A DNA stretch of 64,000 nt from Rhizobium lentis. GTDB lineage: Bacteria > Pseudomonadota > Alphaproteobacteria > Rhizobiales > Rhizobiaceae. The stretch lies in NCBI RefSeq assembly GCF_017352135.1, contig NZ_CP071454.1:2505001-2569000 (forward strand), written 5' to 3'. The stretch's first letter is position 1. The number at the start of each line of letters is the position of its first letter. Shown here one piece after another: positions 27,174-36,603 of the stretch. The translations under genes and the position numbers were made by a program. The notes below the pieces were generated by a model, which was not told the origin of the DNA, made no database searches, and worked only from the letters and a program-made list of their open reading frames with translations.

Positions 27174-27737
27174 GTGGCTATTTCGCCCCCCAGTGATCTG
27201 GTCCTGGACGTGGTCAAAGCTGCCGACCCCATGGAGGTTCAGGTGGCCCAGGAAAAATTGAAGGCAAACCGTGCGGCATTTGCCGCAACGAGCCTCGCCG
27301 AGAATGGCAAGGGCTTCTCCAATACGGTCGATGTTCTCGATCATATCGGTCAGAAGAGCGGCCTCTCCAACATCCAGAACCGCACCAAGGCCGAGGAAGT
27401 ACCGGAAAGCTACCGGAAGTTCGAGGCCATGGTCCTGCAGAACTTCGTCAAGTCGATGCTGCCGAGCGAAAGTGAAGAGGTCTACGGCAAGGGTGCCACC
27501 GGCGATATCTGGAAGGGCATGATGGCCGAGCAGCTCGGCAACACCATGGCCAAGGGCGACGGCATCGGCATCGCCAAGCAGATGTACAGCGAGCAGCTGC
27601 GCCGCCAGGAAGGCAAGATCGTCAACGCTTCGACCGATGATCGTGACCGCAACACCGCGCTCAGCATGATCGACGACTTCCAGCGTAAGACCTTCGGCAC
27701 GCCGACGGCCGACGCCAAGACAGCAAGCGACGCATAA
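27174..27737 (+). CDS. flgJ: Rod-binding protein FlgJ (rod-cap domain only, CheL-type)
   Basis: 187-residue protein with the FlgJ N-terminal rod-binding domain in its centre: 'YRKFEAMVLQNFVKSMLP' (about 83-100) and 'GDIWKGMMAEQLGNTMAK-G-D-G-I-G-I-A' (about 110-135). It caps the growing rod during assembly. The C-terminal peptidoglycan hydrolase domain of enteric FlgJ is missing, as in other alphaproteobacteria, where the gene is often called cheL. GTG start, with AGAGGA seven bases before it. Confidence 0.82.
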   Translation: MAISPPSDLVLDVVKAADPMEVQVAQEKLKANRAAFAATSLAENGKGFSNTVDVLDHIGQKSGLSNIQNRTKAEEVPESYRKFEAMVLQNFVKSMLPSESEEVYGKGATGDIWKGMMAEQLGNTMAKGDGIGIAKQMYSEQLRRQEGKIVNASTDDRDRNTALSMIDDFQRKTFGTPTADAKTASDA

Positions 27738-27748
27738 TCGAGGGTAAA

Positions 27749-28114
27749 ATGGAAATAGTTTCGAACGAATACAGGATCAAATCCGTTCTCGGACGCCTCG
27801 AAATGATCATCGACAATGAGAACACTCGGATCGGCAGCGATCCGCAGTTCGATCTCAAGGTCTCCAATGCGCATAAGAGCCGCTGCCTCTATGAGCTGTC
27901 GATGCTTTTCCGCGATACCGATCCGGCCGAGCTTGCCGCAGCCCATCTCGATCAGTTGCACGGCCTGAAGAAGAAGCTGGTCCTGAACGCCCGGCGCGTC
28001 GAGGCGCATCTCGAAGCGGTTCGTGCCGTGGCCGACCTCCTCAAGAATGCCGTTCAGGACGCGGACGCCGACGGCACCTATTCCCAGGAACAATTCGCCG
28101 CGCGTGGAAACTGA
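27749..28114 (+). CDS. FlgN-like export chaperone
   Basis: 121-residue helical cytoplasmic protein. In other bacteria FlgN chaperones the junction proteins FlgK and FlgL. Features in keeping with that family are length, long amphipathic helices (LGRLEMIIDNENTRIGSD; ARRVEAHLEAVRAVADLL) and the C-terminal D-G-T-Y-S-x-E pattern. It starts 11 bases after flgJ and overlaps the next gene (ATGA). flgK and flgL are in the same operon run. Confidence 0.62.
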   Translation: MEIVSNEYRIKSVLGRLEMIIDNENTRIGSDPQFDLKVSNAHKSRCLYELSMLFRDTDPAELAAAHLDQLHGLKKKLVLNARRVEAHLEAVRAVADLLKNAVQDADADGTYSQEQFAARGN

Positions 28115-28653
28115 TGATCAAGCTCGTCCTCACCGGTATCTGGGTTTGCGCCATCACCTTGGCCTCGGTCTATTTTTCGGTGTATCTGGCGACGGCGCCG
28201 GCGCCTGCGGCAATCGATTCCAAGCAGGGCGCGCTCGAACTGGTGAAAGGTGAAACGATCACTGTGCCGGTCATCGGCGACGGAGCGATCACCGGTTACT
28301 TCCTCGGCCGCATTTCCTTCATGATGAACAAGGAGATGCTGAAGGGCGTGACGTTGCCGCTGACCGAGATGACGACCGACCAGCTTTTCAGCCTGCTCGT
28401 CGGCAACAAGATGGTCGATCTCGCACACATCAAATCCTTCGACCCGAAAGCCTTCCGCGATGAGATCAAGAAGGGCATGAACGAGCGCCTCGGCGGCGAG
28501 TATGTCGCCGACGTGATGCTGGAGCAGCTCGACTATCTCTCCAAGGAAGAGGTCAAGGAAAATTCGGCCGGACAGCCGAAGAAACTCGGGGCTCCGGTCA
28601 AGATCATCGAAGGCGCGCCGGCCGAGGGAGCACCGGCCCCGGCCGCCCATTGA
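28114..28653 (+). CDS. Membrane-anchored hypothetical protein, FliL-like C-terminus
   Basis: 179 residues: one N-terminal transmembrane helix (about 4-28), a periplasmic domain and a Pro/Ala-rich tail (about 150-179). The stretch 'FDPKAFRDEIKKGMNERLGG-E-Y-V-A-D-V-M-L-E-Q' (about 108-135) resembles the end of FliL-type domains, where a helix precedes a final beta strand. It is the last gene of the hook/export run, one base overlapping the FlgN-like gene, with a terminator 20 bases later. Function unknown; a FliL-related motor or basal-body role is an inference. Confidence 0.6.
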   Translation: MIKLVLTGIWVCAITLASVYFSVYLATAPAPAAIDSKQGALELVKGETITVPVIGDGAITGYFLGRISFMMNKEMLKGVTLPLTEMTTDQLFSLLVGNKMVDLAHIKSFDPKAFRDEIKKGMNERLGGEYVADVMLEQLDYLSKEEVKENSAGQPKKLGAPVKIIEGAPAEGAPAPAAH

Positions 28654-28672
28654 GACAACGGATTATCTATGC

Positions 28673-28700
28673 ACAAACGGCGCCTTCGGGCGCCGTTTGT
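28673..28700 (+). terminator. Terminator of the flagellar hook/export run
   Basis: ACAAACGGCGCC (28673-28684) pairs perfectly with 28689-28700 around a TTCG tetraloop. The T-run is poor (GTTTGTCGTT), but the stem is strong and placement at the end of the operon fits termination. Confidence 0.82.
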
Positions 28701-28945
28701 CGTTGGGACGCATTTGGTTAATAAACCACTTATACGAGCATCGAAATTCAAGGAATTTTCCTAAGAGTTGTTTGAAGCCGTCCTGCTATATCAGCTGGCA
28801 CAGCTTGGCATGCGCCGTTTTCCGCGATCGGGGCGACGCCGTCCAGCCGTTACGCGACCGGTCCTTTCGAGACCTCCGGGTGCGGAAATATGGGCTTGTT
28901 TTCCGGGATCTCGGGCGAATGACGCACCCTCGGCAGGAGGTAGGA

Positions 28946-29785
28946 ATGAATTTGATTGCGAACTTCGCGGTGCTTGCGTCGCGGCGGACGATCTTCGATC
29001 TGCCCGTCTGCGATCTCGGCTGGGACGATGCCCTCGTTTTTATCAACGAGCTGGCCTCCATCCCCGTCGGGCAGACCGTGGTTTGCTTCGTCAACGCCCA
29101 TAACATGCTGACGGCGTTGCGCGACGATGATTATTACCGGATCATGTCGCGCAATCTGGTGCTGCCGGACGGCATCGGCCTCAACATCGCATCGCAGATC
29201 GCTCATGGCGCGCCGTTTCCCGCCAATCTGAACGGCACCGATTTCGTCCCGGCCTTCCTTACCTTCATGGAGGCCCCGCGCCGCATCGGCCTTATCGGCG
29301 GCACGCGATCGGTCGTCGAGGCAGCGGCCGAGAATTTCCGAAAGCACACGCCCTGGCACGAATTTATCGTCATTTCCGACGGCTTTTTCGACAAGGTCGA
29401 TTCCACTGATGTCGTCGAGGAGATCGAGCGCCAGAAACCCGATATTCTGATCGTCGGCATGGGGACGCCGCTGCAGGAGAAATGGGTCCACGACAAGATC
29501 CGTGCCGACCATGCGCGCCTGGTGCTGACGGTGGGAGCTCTCTTCGACTTCGTCTCCGGCGCCGTCCCGCGGGCGCCGAAGACCGTGCGGATGATGCGCC
29601 TTGAATGGGCCTATCGCCTGATACAGGAGCCCGCACGTCTCTGGCGGCGCTACATCATCGGCATTCCTGTCTTCCTCTTCCATGTCCTGCGCTACCGCTT
29701 CCGCCGGCGCGAGAGAATCCTCAGCCACCCGGAAGAGCAGCGCAGCGTCGTGCAGCCGCCGGTCGACCGCAGGAAGGCGAGCTGA
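28946..29785 (+). CDS. WecG/TagA/CpsF-family glycosyltransferase
   Basis: 279-residue enzyme of the family that adds N-acetylmannosaminuronic acid or related sugars to lipid-linked intermediates. Signature residues: FVNAHNMLTAL (about 50-60), LPDGIGLNIAS (about 75), NGTDF (about 98), and 'LIVGMGTPLQEKWVHD' (about 173). The C-terminus is basic and amphipathic, suited to membrane association. The ATG at 28946 is preceded by AGGAGG; longer upstream reading is unlikely to be coding. Partner is probably the Wzz/GumC-like gene that follows. The polymer made is unknown. Confidence 0.88.
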   Translation: MNLIANFAVLASRRTIFDLPVCDLGWDDALVFINELASIPVGQTVVCFVNAHNMLTALRDDDYYRIMSRNLVLPDGIGLNIASQIAHGAPFPANLNGTDFVPAFLTFMEAPRRIGLIGGTRSVVEAAAENFRKHTPWHEFIVISDGFFDKVDSTDVVEEIERQKPDILIVGMGTPLQEKWVHDKIRADHARLVLTVGALFDFVSGAVPRAPKTVRMMRLEWAYRLIQEPARLWRRYIIGIPVFLFHVLRYRFRRRERILSHPEEQRSVVQPPVDRRKAS

Positions 29786-29958
29786 GGCTGGAGGGCGGCG
29801 CGCCTTGTCTGTCGCGCAAAGAGCGCTAGCCATCCCGAGAAACCGGACCGTAATTCTTGCCAGCGCGGTTAACCATTTCTTTGCCATGAATATTTAGAGT
29901 AGCTTAATCATCTGCATCGCGTGCGGATGAGCGAACTCGGCCATCATGTGCATGAGAT

Positions 29959-31704
29959 GTGGCGCAAATGTACGATAGCAGGGCCAGAAGCAGCTTTCAG
30001 GATCGCGCCGCCGCAGCGCCGCGACCCTTTGACGATTCTTATCGCTCGCCGCGATCGAAGGGGCCTGACATAGCCCCGCCCGAGGCCGAACTCTTGCGCG
30101 CCATCGGCCGCGCGCTCGAAGAGCAGCGCGCAAAAGCGCTGCGCCCGTCGCCGCTGGTCGACCGCATCGAAACTATCCTCGGCAACAACCTGCGGGCCGC
30201 CAACGATATCGGCCGGCCTCTTCCGCCGGAGCCGGCAAGCCATGAACAGCCGGGTGCTGCGATCGGAGAAGGGGCGATCGCTGTCCATGAAAAACTTGCC
30301 GAGCCCAAACCGGCAGTTCCGCGTCGGCGCACCGGCCGCTTCGGCCTTGTGATGACGGTCGTCGCCGCGACGATCCTCGGCGCGGGCGTGCCGGCGCTGA
30401 TGCCGGTCTCGCCGGCCCTCTACCGCGCCGAGACGACGCTGATGATAAAGACGGATGCGGCAAGCCGCGCCGCCTTCACCCAGGCTGCGGCGAAAGGGCT
30501 GCTCTCGGCGCGCGTGGTGGCTTCGACGGTTGCTGCGCTGAAACTCGATCGCGATCCGGAGTTTGCCGGCGCCAATGCCAATGCGCTTGGGGTTGCGCTC
30601 GATCTCCTCTCGGCCACAGGCGCTGCCGCCGATCCCGCCTCGCGCGCCGAGGCCACGCTGAAACATGCCGTCGAGATCGTGCCCGATGCCGTCGCCGGCA
30701 CGATCCTCGTCATGGTAACGACCGGCGACAGCGGTAAATCCATGCGCATCGCCGCCCGGCTTGCCGAAGCGGTTTCCGCAGTCAGCGGCCACGGCCGGAG
30801 CACCGAAACCGATACCGCCCTGCGCAAGGCCTATGAGGAGGCGAAGGCGGAGCTTGCCGCTTTCACGGCAAGGAGCGGCGAGGGCAACGTCAAGGTGGCG
30901 ACCGACCTTCGCCGCCAGATCGACCGGCTAGATGCCGAGCTGAAAGAAGCAGATCAGAACATTCTGGCCGCCAAGGCGCAGGCCGACCGGTTGAAGGCAG
31001 CGAAACTTGCGGGCGTGCTGGACGGTTCGCTCCCCTCCGAGATGCTCTCGCCGGCGTTGCAAGACTGGCGCGACAAATACGCTGTTGCCAGGACGATCCT
31101 TGCGCAGCTTTCGGCCGAGCTGGGTCCGCGCCATCCGCGCCTGTTGCAGCAGCAGGCCGAAACGGATGGTCTCAAGGAGAACATGAGCAAGGAGCTTGCC
31201 CGGCTCGCGCAGGTCGCCAATGCCGTTGCCAAGGCTGCGGTAGATGCGCGCAAGGGCCTGAATGAGCGGCGCAACACGCTGATCGCCCAGAGCCGGGATA
31301 CCGGCGTCGATCTGTCGCGGCTGACCGAGCTGCGCGAGAAGGCGGATGCCGCGCGCTCGCGCCTGGAAGAGGCGTCGCCGGCATCGGGGGCAGCCGGCGA
31401 CGGACATATTACCATTCTGAAGCCGCCGCAGGCGTCGACGATATCGGCCACCAATGGCCTGATCGGCCGTGCGCTGGCTGGAGCCGCCGCAGGCCTGGCA
31501 ATCGGTCTTGCCCTGGCTTTCCTGCTGTCCTCGCGCAAATCCGCTGCGGATTTGCCGATGTCGCCATCGGTTCCCTCTTCGCCACCATCGCCGGTGCCGG
31601 GCTCGGCGACGGTCGACGAGATGGAGGTGCTGCGCTCCGAAATCTCAGGCCTGCGGGACCGGCTTCGCGTTCATGTGATGGAAGCGCGGCAGCCGCTGCG
31701 CTGA
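29959..31704 (+). CDS. Wzz/GumC-like polysaccharide chain-length/transport protein without kinase domain
   Basis: 581 residues. A disordered cytoplasmic N-terminus (about 1-125) precedes a first transmembrane helix (about 128-150), followed by a Wzz-type periplasmic domain with 'YRAETTLMIKTD' and a long coiled coil (about 290-470). A Pro/Gln-containing region ('ILKPPQAS') leads to a second transmembrane helix (about 495-515). A short cytoplasmic tail ends the protein; there is no Walker-type BY-kinase domain. Such proteins set chain length or assist export of capsular or exopolysaccharide. A second ATG at 29968 is possible. Confidence 0.8.
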   Translation: MAQMYDSRARSSFQDRAAAAPRPFDDSYRSPRSKGPDIAPPEAELLRAIGRALEEQRAKALRPSPLVDRIETILGNNLRAANDIGRPLPPEPASHEQPGAAIGEGAIAVHEKLAEPKPAVPRRRTGRFGLVMTVVAATILGAGVPALMPVSPALYRAETTLMIKTDAASRAAFTQAAAKGLLSARVVASTVAALKLDRDPEFAGANANALGVALDLLSATGAAADPASRAEATLKHAVEIVPDAVAGTILVMVTTGDSGKSMRIAARLAEAVSAVSGHGRSTETDTALRKAYEEAKAELAAFTARSGEGNVKVATDLRRQIDRLDAELKEADQNILAAKAQADRLKAAKLAGVLDGSLPSEMLSPALQDWRDKYAVARTILAQLSAELGPRHPRLLQQQAETDGLKENMSKELARLAQVANAVAKAAVDARKGLNERRNTLIAQSRDTGVDLSRLTELREKADAARSRLEEASPASGAAGDGHITILKPPQASTISATNGLIGRALAGAAAGLAIGLALAFLLSSRKSAADLPMSPSVPSSPPSPVPGSATVDEMEVLRSEISGLRDRLRVHVMEARQPLR

Positions 31705-31824
31705 ACAAACATTTCCTTGCAAGTTTGATATTGCCTTGCCGCTTTCCGACAGGATAGGGCGTTAGCGGGCATTTGACGCTCGCCAACTATCCATAGATTG
31801 ACGTGAAACAGGGCGGAGAGACGC

Positions 31825-32724
31825 GTGGCGACAGTAATAGATGGCAAGAACGTAGCTGCATCGGTCATTCAGACGGTGAAGAGTGCGACGGCGGCGCTGG
31901 AAAGGATGAGCGGCGTCACCACAGGCCTTGCGGTCATCATCGTCGGCGACGATCCGGCAAGCCACGCCTATGTCGGCTCCAAGAGCCGCATGGCCAAGGA
32001 ATGCGGCTTCAAGTCCGTTCAGCACACGCTGCCGGCCGAGACGAAGCAAGAGGAGCTGGCAGCCCTCGTTGCCACGCTGAACGCCGACCCGTCGATCCAC
32101 GGCATCCTGGTGCAATTGCCCTTGCCGAAGCCGCTCGACAGCGAACCGATCATCCAGTCGATCCTGCCGGAAAAGGATGTCGACGGCCTGAGCGTCGTCA
32201 ATGCCGGCAAGCTTGCCACCGGCGATCTGAAGACCGGGCTCGTCTCCTGCACGCCGGCCGGCGCCATGGTCTTCGTCCGCCGCACCCATGGTGAGGATCT
32301 GTCCGGCCTCAACGCCGTCGTCATCGGCCGCTCCAACCTGTTCGGCAAGCCGATGGCGCAATTGCTGCTCAACGCCAATGCGACGGTGACGATCGCCCAT
32401 TCGAGGACGAAGAACCTCGCCGAGGTCTGCCGCAATGCCGATATTCTGGTCGCCGCCGTCGGCCGGCCGGAGATGGTCAAGGCCGATTGGGTCAAGCCGG
32501 GCGCGACCGTGATCGACGTCGGCATCAATCGCGTGCCGGCTCCTGAGAAGGGCGAGGGCAAGACCCGGCTCGTCGGCGACGTCGCCTTCGCTGAAGTCTC
32601 AGAAGTCGCCAGCACCATCACCCCGGTTCCCGGCGGCGTCGGCCCGATGACCATCGCCATGCTGATGGCCAACACCGTCATCGCCGCCCATCGGGCCGCC
32701 GGGCAGACCCCGCCGCAGTTTTGA
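31825..32724 (+). CDS. folD: FolD, methylenetetrahydrofolate dehydrogenase/cyclohydrolase
   Basis: Bifunctional enzyme of one-carbon metabolism that converts 5,10-methylene-THF to 10-formyl-THF with NADP. The 299-residue product has the family's substrate motif '[17 protein letters not shown]' (about 50-66, with the catalytic Lys), 'GILVQLPLP' (about 94), 'PEKDVDGLS' (about 113), the Rossmann '[16 protein letters not shown]' (about 168) and '[15 protein letters not shown]' near the end. Stand-alone gene in a housekeeping position. Confidence 0.97.
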   Translation: MATVIDGKNVAASVIQTVKSATAALERMSGVTTGLAVIIVGDDPASHAYVGSKSRMAKECGFKSVQHTLPAETKQEELAALVATLNADPSIHGILVQLPLPKPLDSEPIIQSILPEKDVDGLSVVNAGKLATGDLKTGLVSCTPAGAMVFVRRTHGEDLSGLNAVVIGRSNLFGKPMAQLLLNANATVTIAHSRTKNLAEVCRNADILVAAVGRPEMVKADWVKPGATVIDVGINRVPAPEKGEGKTRLVGDVAFAEVSEVASTITPVPGGVGPMTIAMLMANTVIAAHRAAGQTPPQF

Positions 32725-33307
32725 TTGTAACGCAAGCGGCTAAAGAGCCTCGTATCAAATTCGATTGATCCGACGCGCCTTTAGGCCAGTTGTTCGAAAG
32801 CCTGTTTTGCTGGTCGCGAATTCGCATCTCGTCAACAGCTTTACTATAGCTCAGCCATGACAGCTTCGCGCCGCCTTCTCGGTCATACAGGCAATTGTTG
32901 CCGCTCCCCGAAAGCGGCCATAGCATTGGTTTGACGAGACGACATCTGTGCGCCATGTGTGGACGTCGGCTCTCGCCGGCTTAATCGACTTGGACGAACG
33001 CGATCAAGAACGAGCACATGGTTCCAGTTCAGCACAGGGCAGTTCATCGTCGACGGGCGAAAGCAGCTTTTACTCTAAGCTGAGGTAGTCCGCACGATCC
33101 GGAGCAGCGGTACTGTGCCCGGCCGTTGGACTACAGCCCCAAGCTGTCATCAACAACAGTTGAACGTCTGTCAGAATTGCGAAAAGTGTATATATTAGAC
33201 AAATGAGAACAATCAGTTGTCGATACTGATCGCGAAAAGGTTGGGAGCCCTCTTCTTCAACTTTGCAGACTGGGGAGAATCCGACAGCAATCCAGGGAGG
33301 AAGAAAA
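32725..33307. other. 583-base stretch without a convincing gene
   Basis: No frame on either strand has a good start, ribosome-binding site and gene-like composition. Near its right end is an inverted pair GACAA (33198-33202) / TTGTC (33217-33221) beside an AT-rich stretch (GTGTATATATTAG), which could be a promoter or operator for the TRAP genes. The rest looks like degraded sequence. Confidence 0.5.
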
Positions 33308-34438
33308 ATGAGCAAAAAGGCAGTATCGCGTCGAGAGTTGCTGGGAGCATCTACGCTCGTTGGAGCAACCGCAGTTGGGGCTCTTGCCGCCCCGGCCGTG
33401 CTGGCCCAGGCACCCACCGTCATTAAAATGCAAACATCCTGGCCCGCGTCGGACATCTGGATGGATTTTGCCCGCCTGTACGTCGAACGGGTCGAACGAA
33501 TGTCCGGCGGACGCCTGAAGTTCGAACTAATGCCTGCCGGTACGGTCGTCGGCGCGTTTCAGGTGCTCGACGGCGTCAACGATGGCGTGATCGACGCAGC
33601 CCACACCGTTCCCGTCTATTGGTACGGAAAGCACAAGGCGGCTTCCCTCTTCGGTACCGGGCCGGTATTTGGCGGCAGCGCAACCACCATGCTCGGCTGG
33701 TTCCATCAAGGTGGCGGCAAGGATCTCTACCGAGAACTCACCCAGGACATCATGGGGCTGAACGTTTACGGCTTCTATGGCTTCCCTATGCCCGCGCAGC
33801 CGTTCGGCTGGTTCAAGAACCCGGTCGCGACCGTGAACGACATCAACGGCCTCAAATATCGTACGGTCGGGCTCGCCGCCGATCTCATGCAGAACATGGG
33901 CATGAGCGTCGCTCAACTTCCGGGCGGCGAGATCGTGCCGGCAATGGAGCGAGGTGTCATCGACGCTTTCGAGTTCAACAATCCCTCCTCTGACATACGG
34001 TTTGGTTCGCAGGATGTCGCCAAGAACTACATGCTGTCGTCTTACCATCAAGCGAGCGAATCTTTCGAGTTCCTCTTCAACAAGGATGTGTTTGACGACC
34101 TTCCCGACGATCTGCAGGCGATCCTGGAATATGGCGTGGAGGCAGCAAGCACGGCGATAACAGCGTCCGCGATGGACAACTATTCAAGCGACCTTCAAAA
34201 ACTCCAGGCCGAACATGGCGTGACCGTGCACCGCACTCCAAAGGAAATTCTGGACGCGCAACTGAAGGCCTGGGATGAGATCATCCCGACGCTTGAAGCG
34301 GATGCGTTCATGAAGAAGGTGCTCGACAGTCAGCGGCAGTGGGTGGAGAGGGTCGTGTACTACGAATTGATGAACTCCGCCGATCTCGCACTCGCCTATG
34401 AGCACTATTTCCCCGGAAAATTGAACCTCGGAAAATAG
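33308..34438 (+). CDS. TRAP transporter substrate-binding protein (DctP/TakP-like)
   Basis: Periplasmic binding protein of a tripartite ATP-independent transporter. 376 residues with a twin-arginine-type signal peptide (SRRELLGAS, cleavage near APAVLAQA, residue about 35). The body resembles the TakP/keto-acid subgroup: 'AHTVPVYWYGK', 'YGFPMPAQPFGWF', 'LKYRTVGLAADLMQNMG', and 'VIDAFEFNNPSSD', where TakP-type proteins place ligand contacts. ATG at 33308 chosen because GGGAGGAAG precedes it. The ligand cannot be read from sequence; a carboxylate is usual. Confidence 0.9.
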   Translation: MSKKAVSRRELLGASTLVGATAVGALAAPAVLAQAPTVIKMQTSWPASDIWMDFARLYVERVERMSGGRLKFELMPAGTVVGAFQVLDGVNDGVIDAAHTVPVYWYGKHKAASLFGTGPVFGGSATTMLGWFHQGGGKDLYRELTQDIMGLNVYGFYGFPMPAQPFGWFKNPVATVNDINGLKYRTVGLAADLMQNMGMSVAQLPGGEIVPAMERGVIDAFEFNNPSSDIRFGSQDVAKNYMLSSYHQASESFEFLFNKDVFDDLPDDLQAILEYGVEAASTAITASAMDNYSSDLQKLQAEHGVTVHRTPKEILDAQLKAWDEIIPTLEADAFMKKVLDSQRQWVERVVYYELMNSADLALAYEHYFPGKLNLGK

Positions 34439-34497
34439 ATGGTGCAGGCCCGGTATTTCCGGGCCTCGTCCCTCATCGAGGTTAGGGAGGCGCTTGC

Positions 34498-35145
34498 ATG
34501 CTCCGTTACATTGCATTCGCCGACGAATTGTCGGCGTGGTTCGGCAAGGTGTTCGCGTGGGGAATACTCATCATGGCCTTCGGCGTCGGCTATGAGGTTG
34601 TTGCACGCTACCTTTTTCGCGCGCCGACCCCCTGGGCCTTCGATCTGAGCTATATGCTCTATGGAACGATCTTCATGATGGCGGGAGCGTATACCCTCTC
34701 GCGTGATGGTCATGTGCGCGGCGACTTCATCTACCGGCTCTGGAAACCGCGCACGCAGGCCAGGCTGGAACTGGTGTTGTACTTCATCTTTTTCTTTCCC
34801 GGTATAACCGCGCTTGTGTTCTCGGGCTGGAAATATGCCGCACGCAGTTGGCGCTACCTGGAGGTCAGTTCCAACAGTCCCGCCGGTGTGCCGATTTTCC
34901 AGTTCAAGGCTGTGATCGTCGCCGCCGGAATTCTCCTGTTCCTGCAGGGCGTGGCGCAGGTCTTCCGCTGCATTCTCTGCATAAGGACGGGCGAATGGCC
35001 GAAGCAGGCCGAAGATGTCGAAGAACTGGAAAAGGTACTACTGGAAACAAAGAGCCTGGACGTGCTCGACTCCGAGGACGAGGGTTTCCTTCCGTCGCGG
35101 GGACTTGACGCCGGACGTGAACCACGGGATCGGGACTCTCAATGA
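34498..35145 (+). CDS. TRAP transporter small permease (DctQ-type)
   Basis: 215-residue membrane protein with four predicted helices (about 18-38, 53-75, 95-118, 135-160) and the family pattern 'LFRAPTPWAFDLSYMLYG' in the second. It bridges the binding protein and large permease. The cytoplasmic tail is long and acidic. It follows the binding-protein gene by 59 bases and overlaps dctM by four bases. Confidence 0.9.
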   Translation: MLRYIAFADELSAWFGKVFAWGILIMAFGVGYEVVARYLFRAPTPWAFDLSYMLYGTIFMMAGAYTLSRDGHVRGDFIYRLWKPRTQARLELVLYFIFFFPGITALVFSGWKYAARSWRYLEVSSNSPAGVPIFQFKAVIVAAGILLFLQGVAQVFRCILCIRTGEWPKQAEDVEELEKVLLETKSLDVLDSEDEGFLPSRGLDAGREPRDRDSQ

Positions 35146-36569
35146 CGGATGCACATATCGCCGTCGGGATGCTCCTCATCCTGATCCTCGCCATCTTCCT
35201 CGGCTTCCCGGTGGCGTTCACCTTGATGGCTCTCGGTGTCGGCTTCGGATACTATGCCTATTTCGATGCCGGCCGCATGTGGCGCGGCTATGACCGCGCG
35301 CTCGAATCCGGCGGTGATGCCTTTACACTGGCGCAGACCTGGATCGGCGGTTTCTTCAACAACCGGATCTTCGATCTGTTCGTCAACCAGACCTACTCGG
35401 TCATCCAGAACGACGTGCTGACAGCTATCCCGCTGTTCCTGTTCATGGGCTACATCGTCGAGCGAGCCAACATCGTCGATCGGCTGTTCTCGACGCTATT
35501 CAGCGTCACGCGCCGGGTGCCCGGCTCGATGGCGGTCGCCGCCCTGGCCACCTGCACACTCTTTGCCACCGCAACCGGCATCGTCGGGGCCGTGGTGACG
35601 TTGATGGGACTGCTCGCCCTACCAGCGATGCTGAAGGCAAAGTATGACGTGCGCTACGCGACGGGCGTGATCTGCGCGGGCGGCACGCTCGGGATCCTGA
35701 TCCCGCCTTCCATCCTGCTGATCGTCTATGCGGCCACCTCCGGGATCTCGGTCGTCCGAATGTATGCGGCGGCGCTCCTGCCCGGCCTCGCCCTGGCCGG
35801 ATTTTATCTCATCTATGTCGTGGTGCGAGCAATCCTGCAGCCGCAACTGGCGCCGCGGCCAACGAAAGAAGATGTGGGCGAGCACACGCCGGTGCAACTC
35901 GCCTGGATGATGCTTACATCCTTCGCGCCGCTCGCCTTTCTGATTCTTGCGGTGCTGGGTGCCATTCTCTTCGGCCTGGCAACGCCGTCGGAAGCCGCCG
36001 CAATTGGCGCATTGGGGGGACTGGCGCTTGCTGCGGCCTATCGGGCGCTTACCTGGCAGCGACTGAAGGAGTCGGTATATCTGACGGCGCGAACGACTGC
36101 GATGGTCTGCTGGTTGTTCGTCGGTTCGGCGACCTTCGCATCGGTATTCGCCTATCTCGGCGGCCAGCAATTCATCAGTGACTTCGTGACCGGCCTGGAT
36201 ATGTCGCCGCTGATGTTCCTGATCCTGGCCCAGGTCATCATCTTCATTCTCGGCTGGCCTCTGGAATGGACTGAAATCATCGTCATCTTCATCCCGATCT
36301 TCATTCCGCTGCTGCCGCATTTCGGGATCGATCCGCTGTTCTTCGGTATCCTCGTGGCAATCAACCTGCAGACGGCCTTCCTATCACCACCCATGGCGAT
36401 GTCGGCATACTACTTGAAGGGCGTCTCGCCTCCGCATGTCAAACTGACAGACATCTTCCGCGGCATGATGCCGTATATGTTGATCGTCATTCTCTGCATG
36501 GTGGTCATCTATCTCTTCCCGGGCATCGTCTACATGCTGCCGAATCTCCTCTATGGAGTGCAGAGATGA
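35142..36569 (+). CDS. TRAP transporter large permease (DctM-type)
   Basis: 475-residue permease with about twelve hydrophobic segments; this subunit carries the sodium-coupled transport path. Typical DctM sequences include 'IPLFLFMGYIVERANIVDRL' (about 92-112), 'GGTLGILIPPSILLIVYA' (about 180-198) and 'LQTAFLSPPMAMSAYYLKG' near the C-terminus. Longer than many DctM (about 430) owing to a loop near residue 45-85, common in the TakM-like subgroup. Confidence 0.93.
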   Translation: MTDAHIAVGMLLILILAIFLGFPVAFTLMALGVGFGYYAYFDAGRMWRGYDRALESGGDAFTLAQTWIGGFFNNRIFDLFVNQTYSVIQNDVLTAIPLFLFMGYIVERANIVDRLFSTLFSVTRRVPGSMAVAALATCTLFATATGIVGAVVTLMGLLALPAMLKAKYDVRYATGVICAGGTLGILIPPSILLIVYAATSGISVVRMYAAALLPGLALAGFYLIYVVVRAILQPQLAPRPTKEDVGEHTPVQLAWMMLTSFAPLAFLILAVLGAILFGLATPSEAAAIGALGGLALAAAYRALTWQRLKESVYLTARTTAMVCWLFVGSATFASVFAYLGGQQFISDFVTGLDMSPLMFLILAQVIIFILGWPLEWTEIIVIFIPIFIPLLPHFGIDPLFFGILVAINLQTAFLSPPMAMSAYYLKGVSPPHVKLTDIFRGMMPYMLIVILCMVVIYLFPGIVYMLPNLLYGVQR

Positions 36570-36603
36570 CGCAGTGTCTGGCCCATTGCGAAAGGATAGA
36601 CCG

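Noticed and set aside
32678..32956. Possible gene fragment or transposase remnant after folD
   Set aside because: No recognisable motif, terminal repeat or target duplication; recorded only as a stretch without a gene.
33070..33456. Minus-strand frame upstream of and overlapping the TRAP binding protein gene
   Set aside because: No good ribosome-binding site, low-complexity product, and it overlaps the signal-peptide region of a certain gene.
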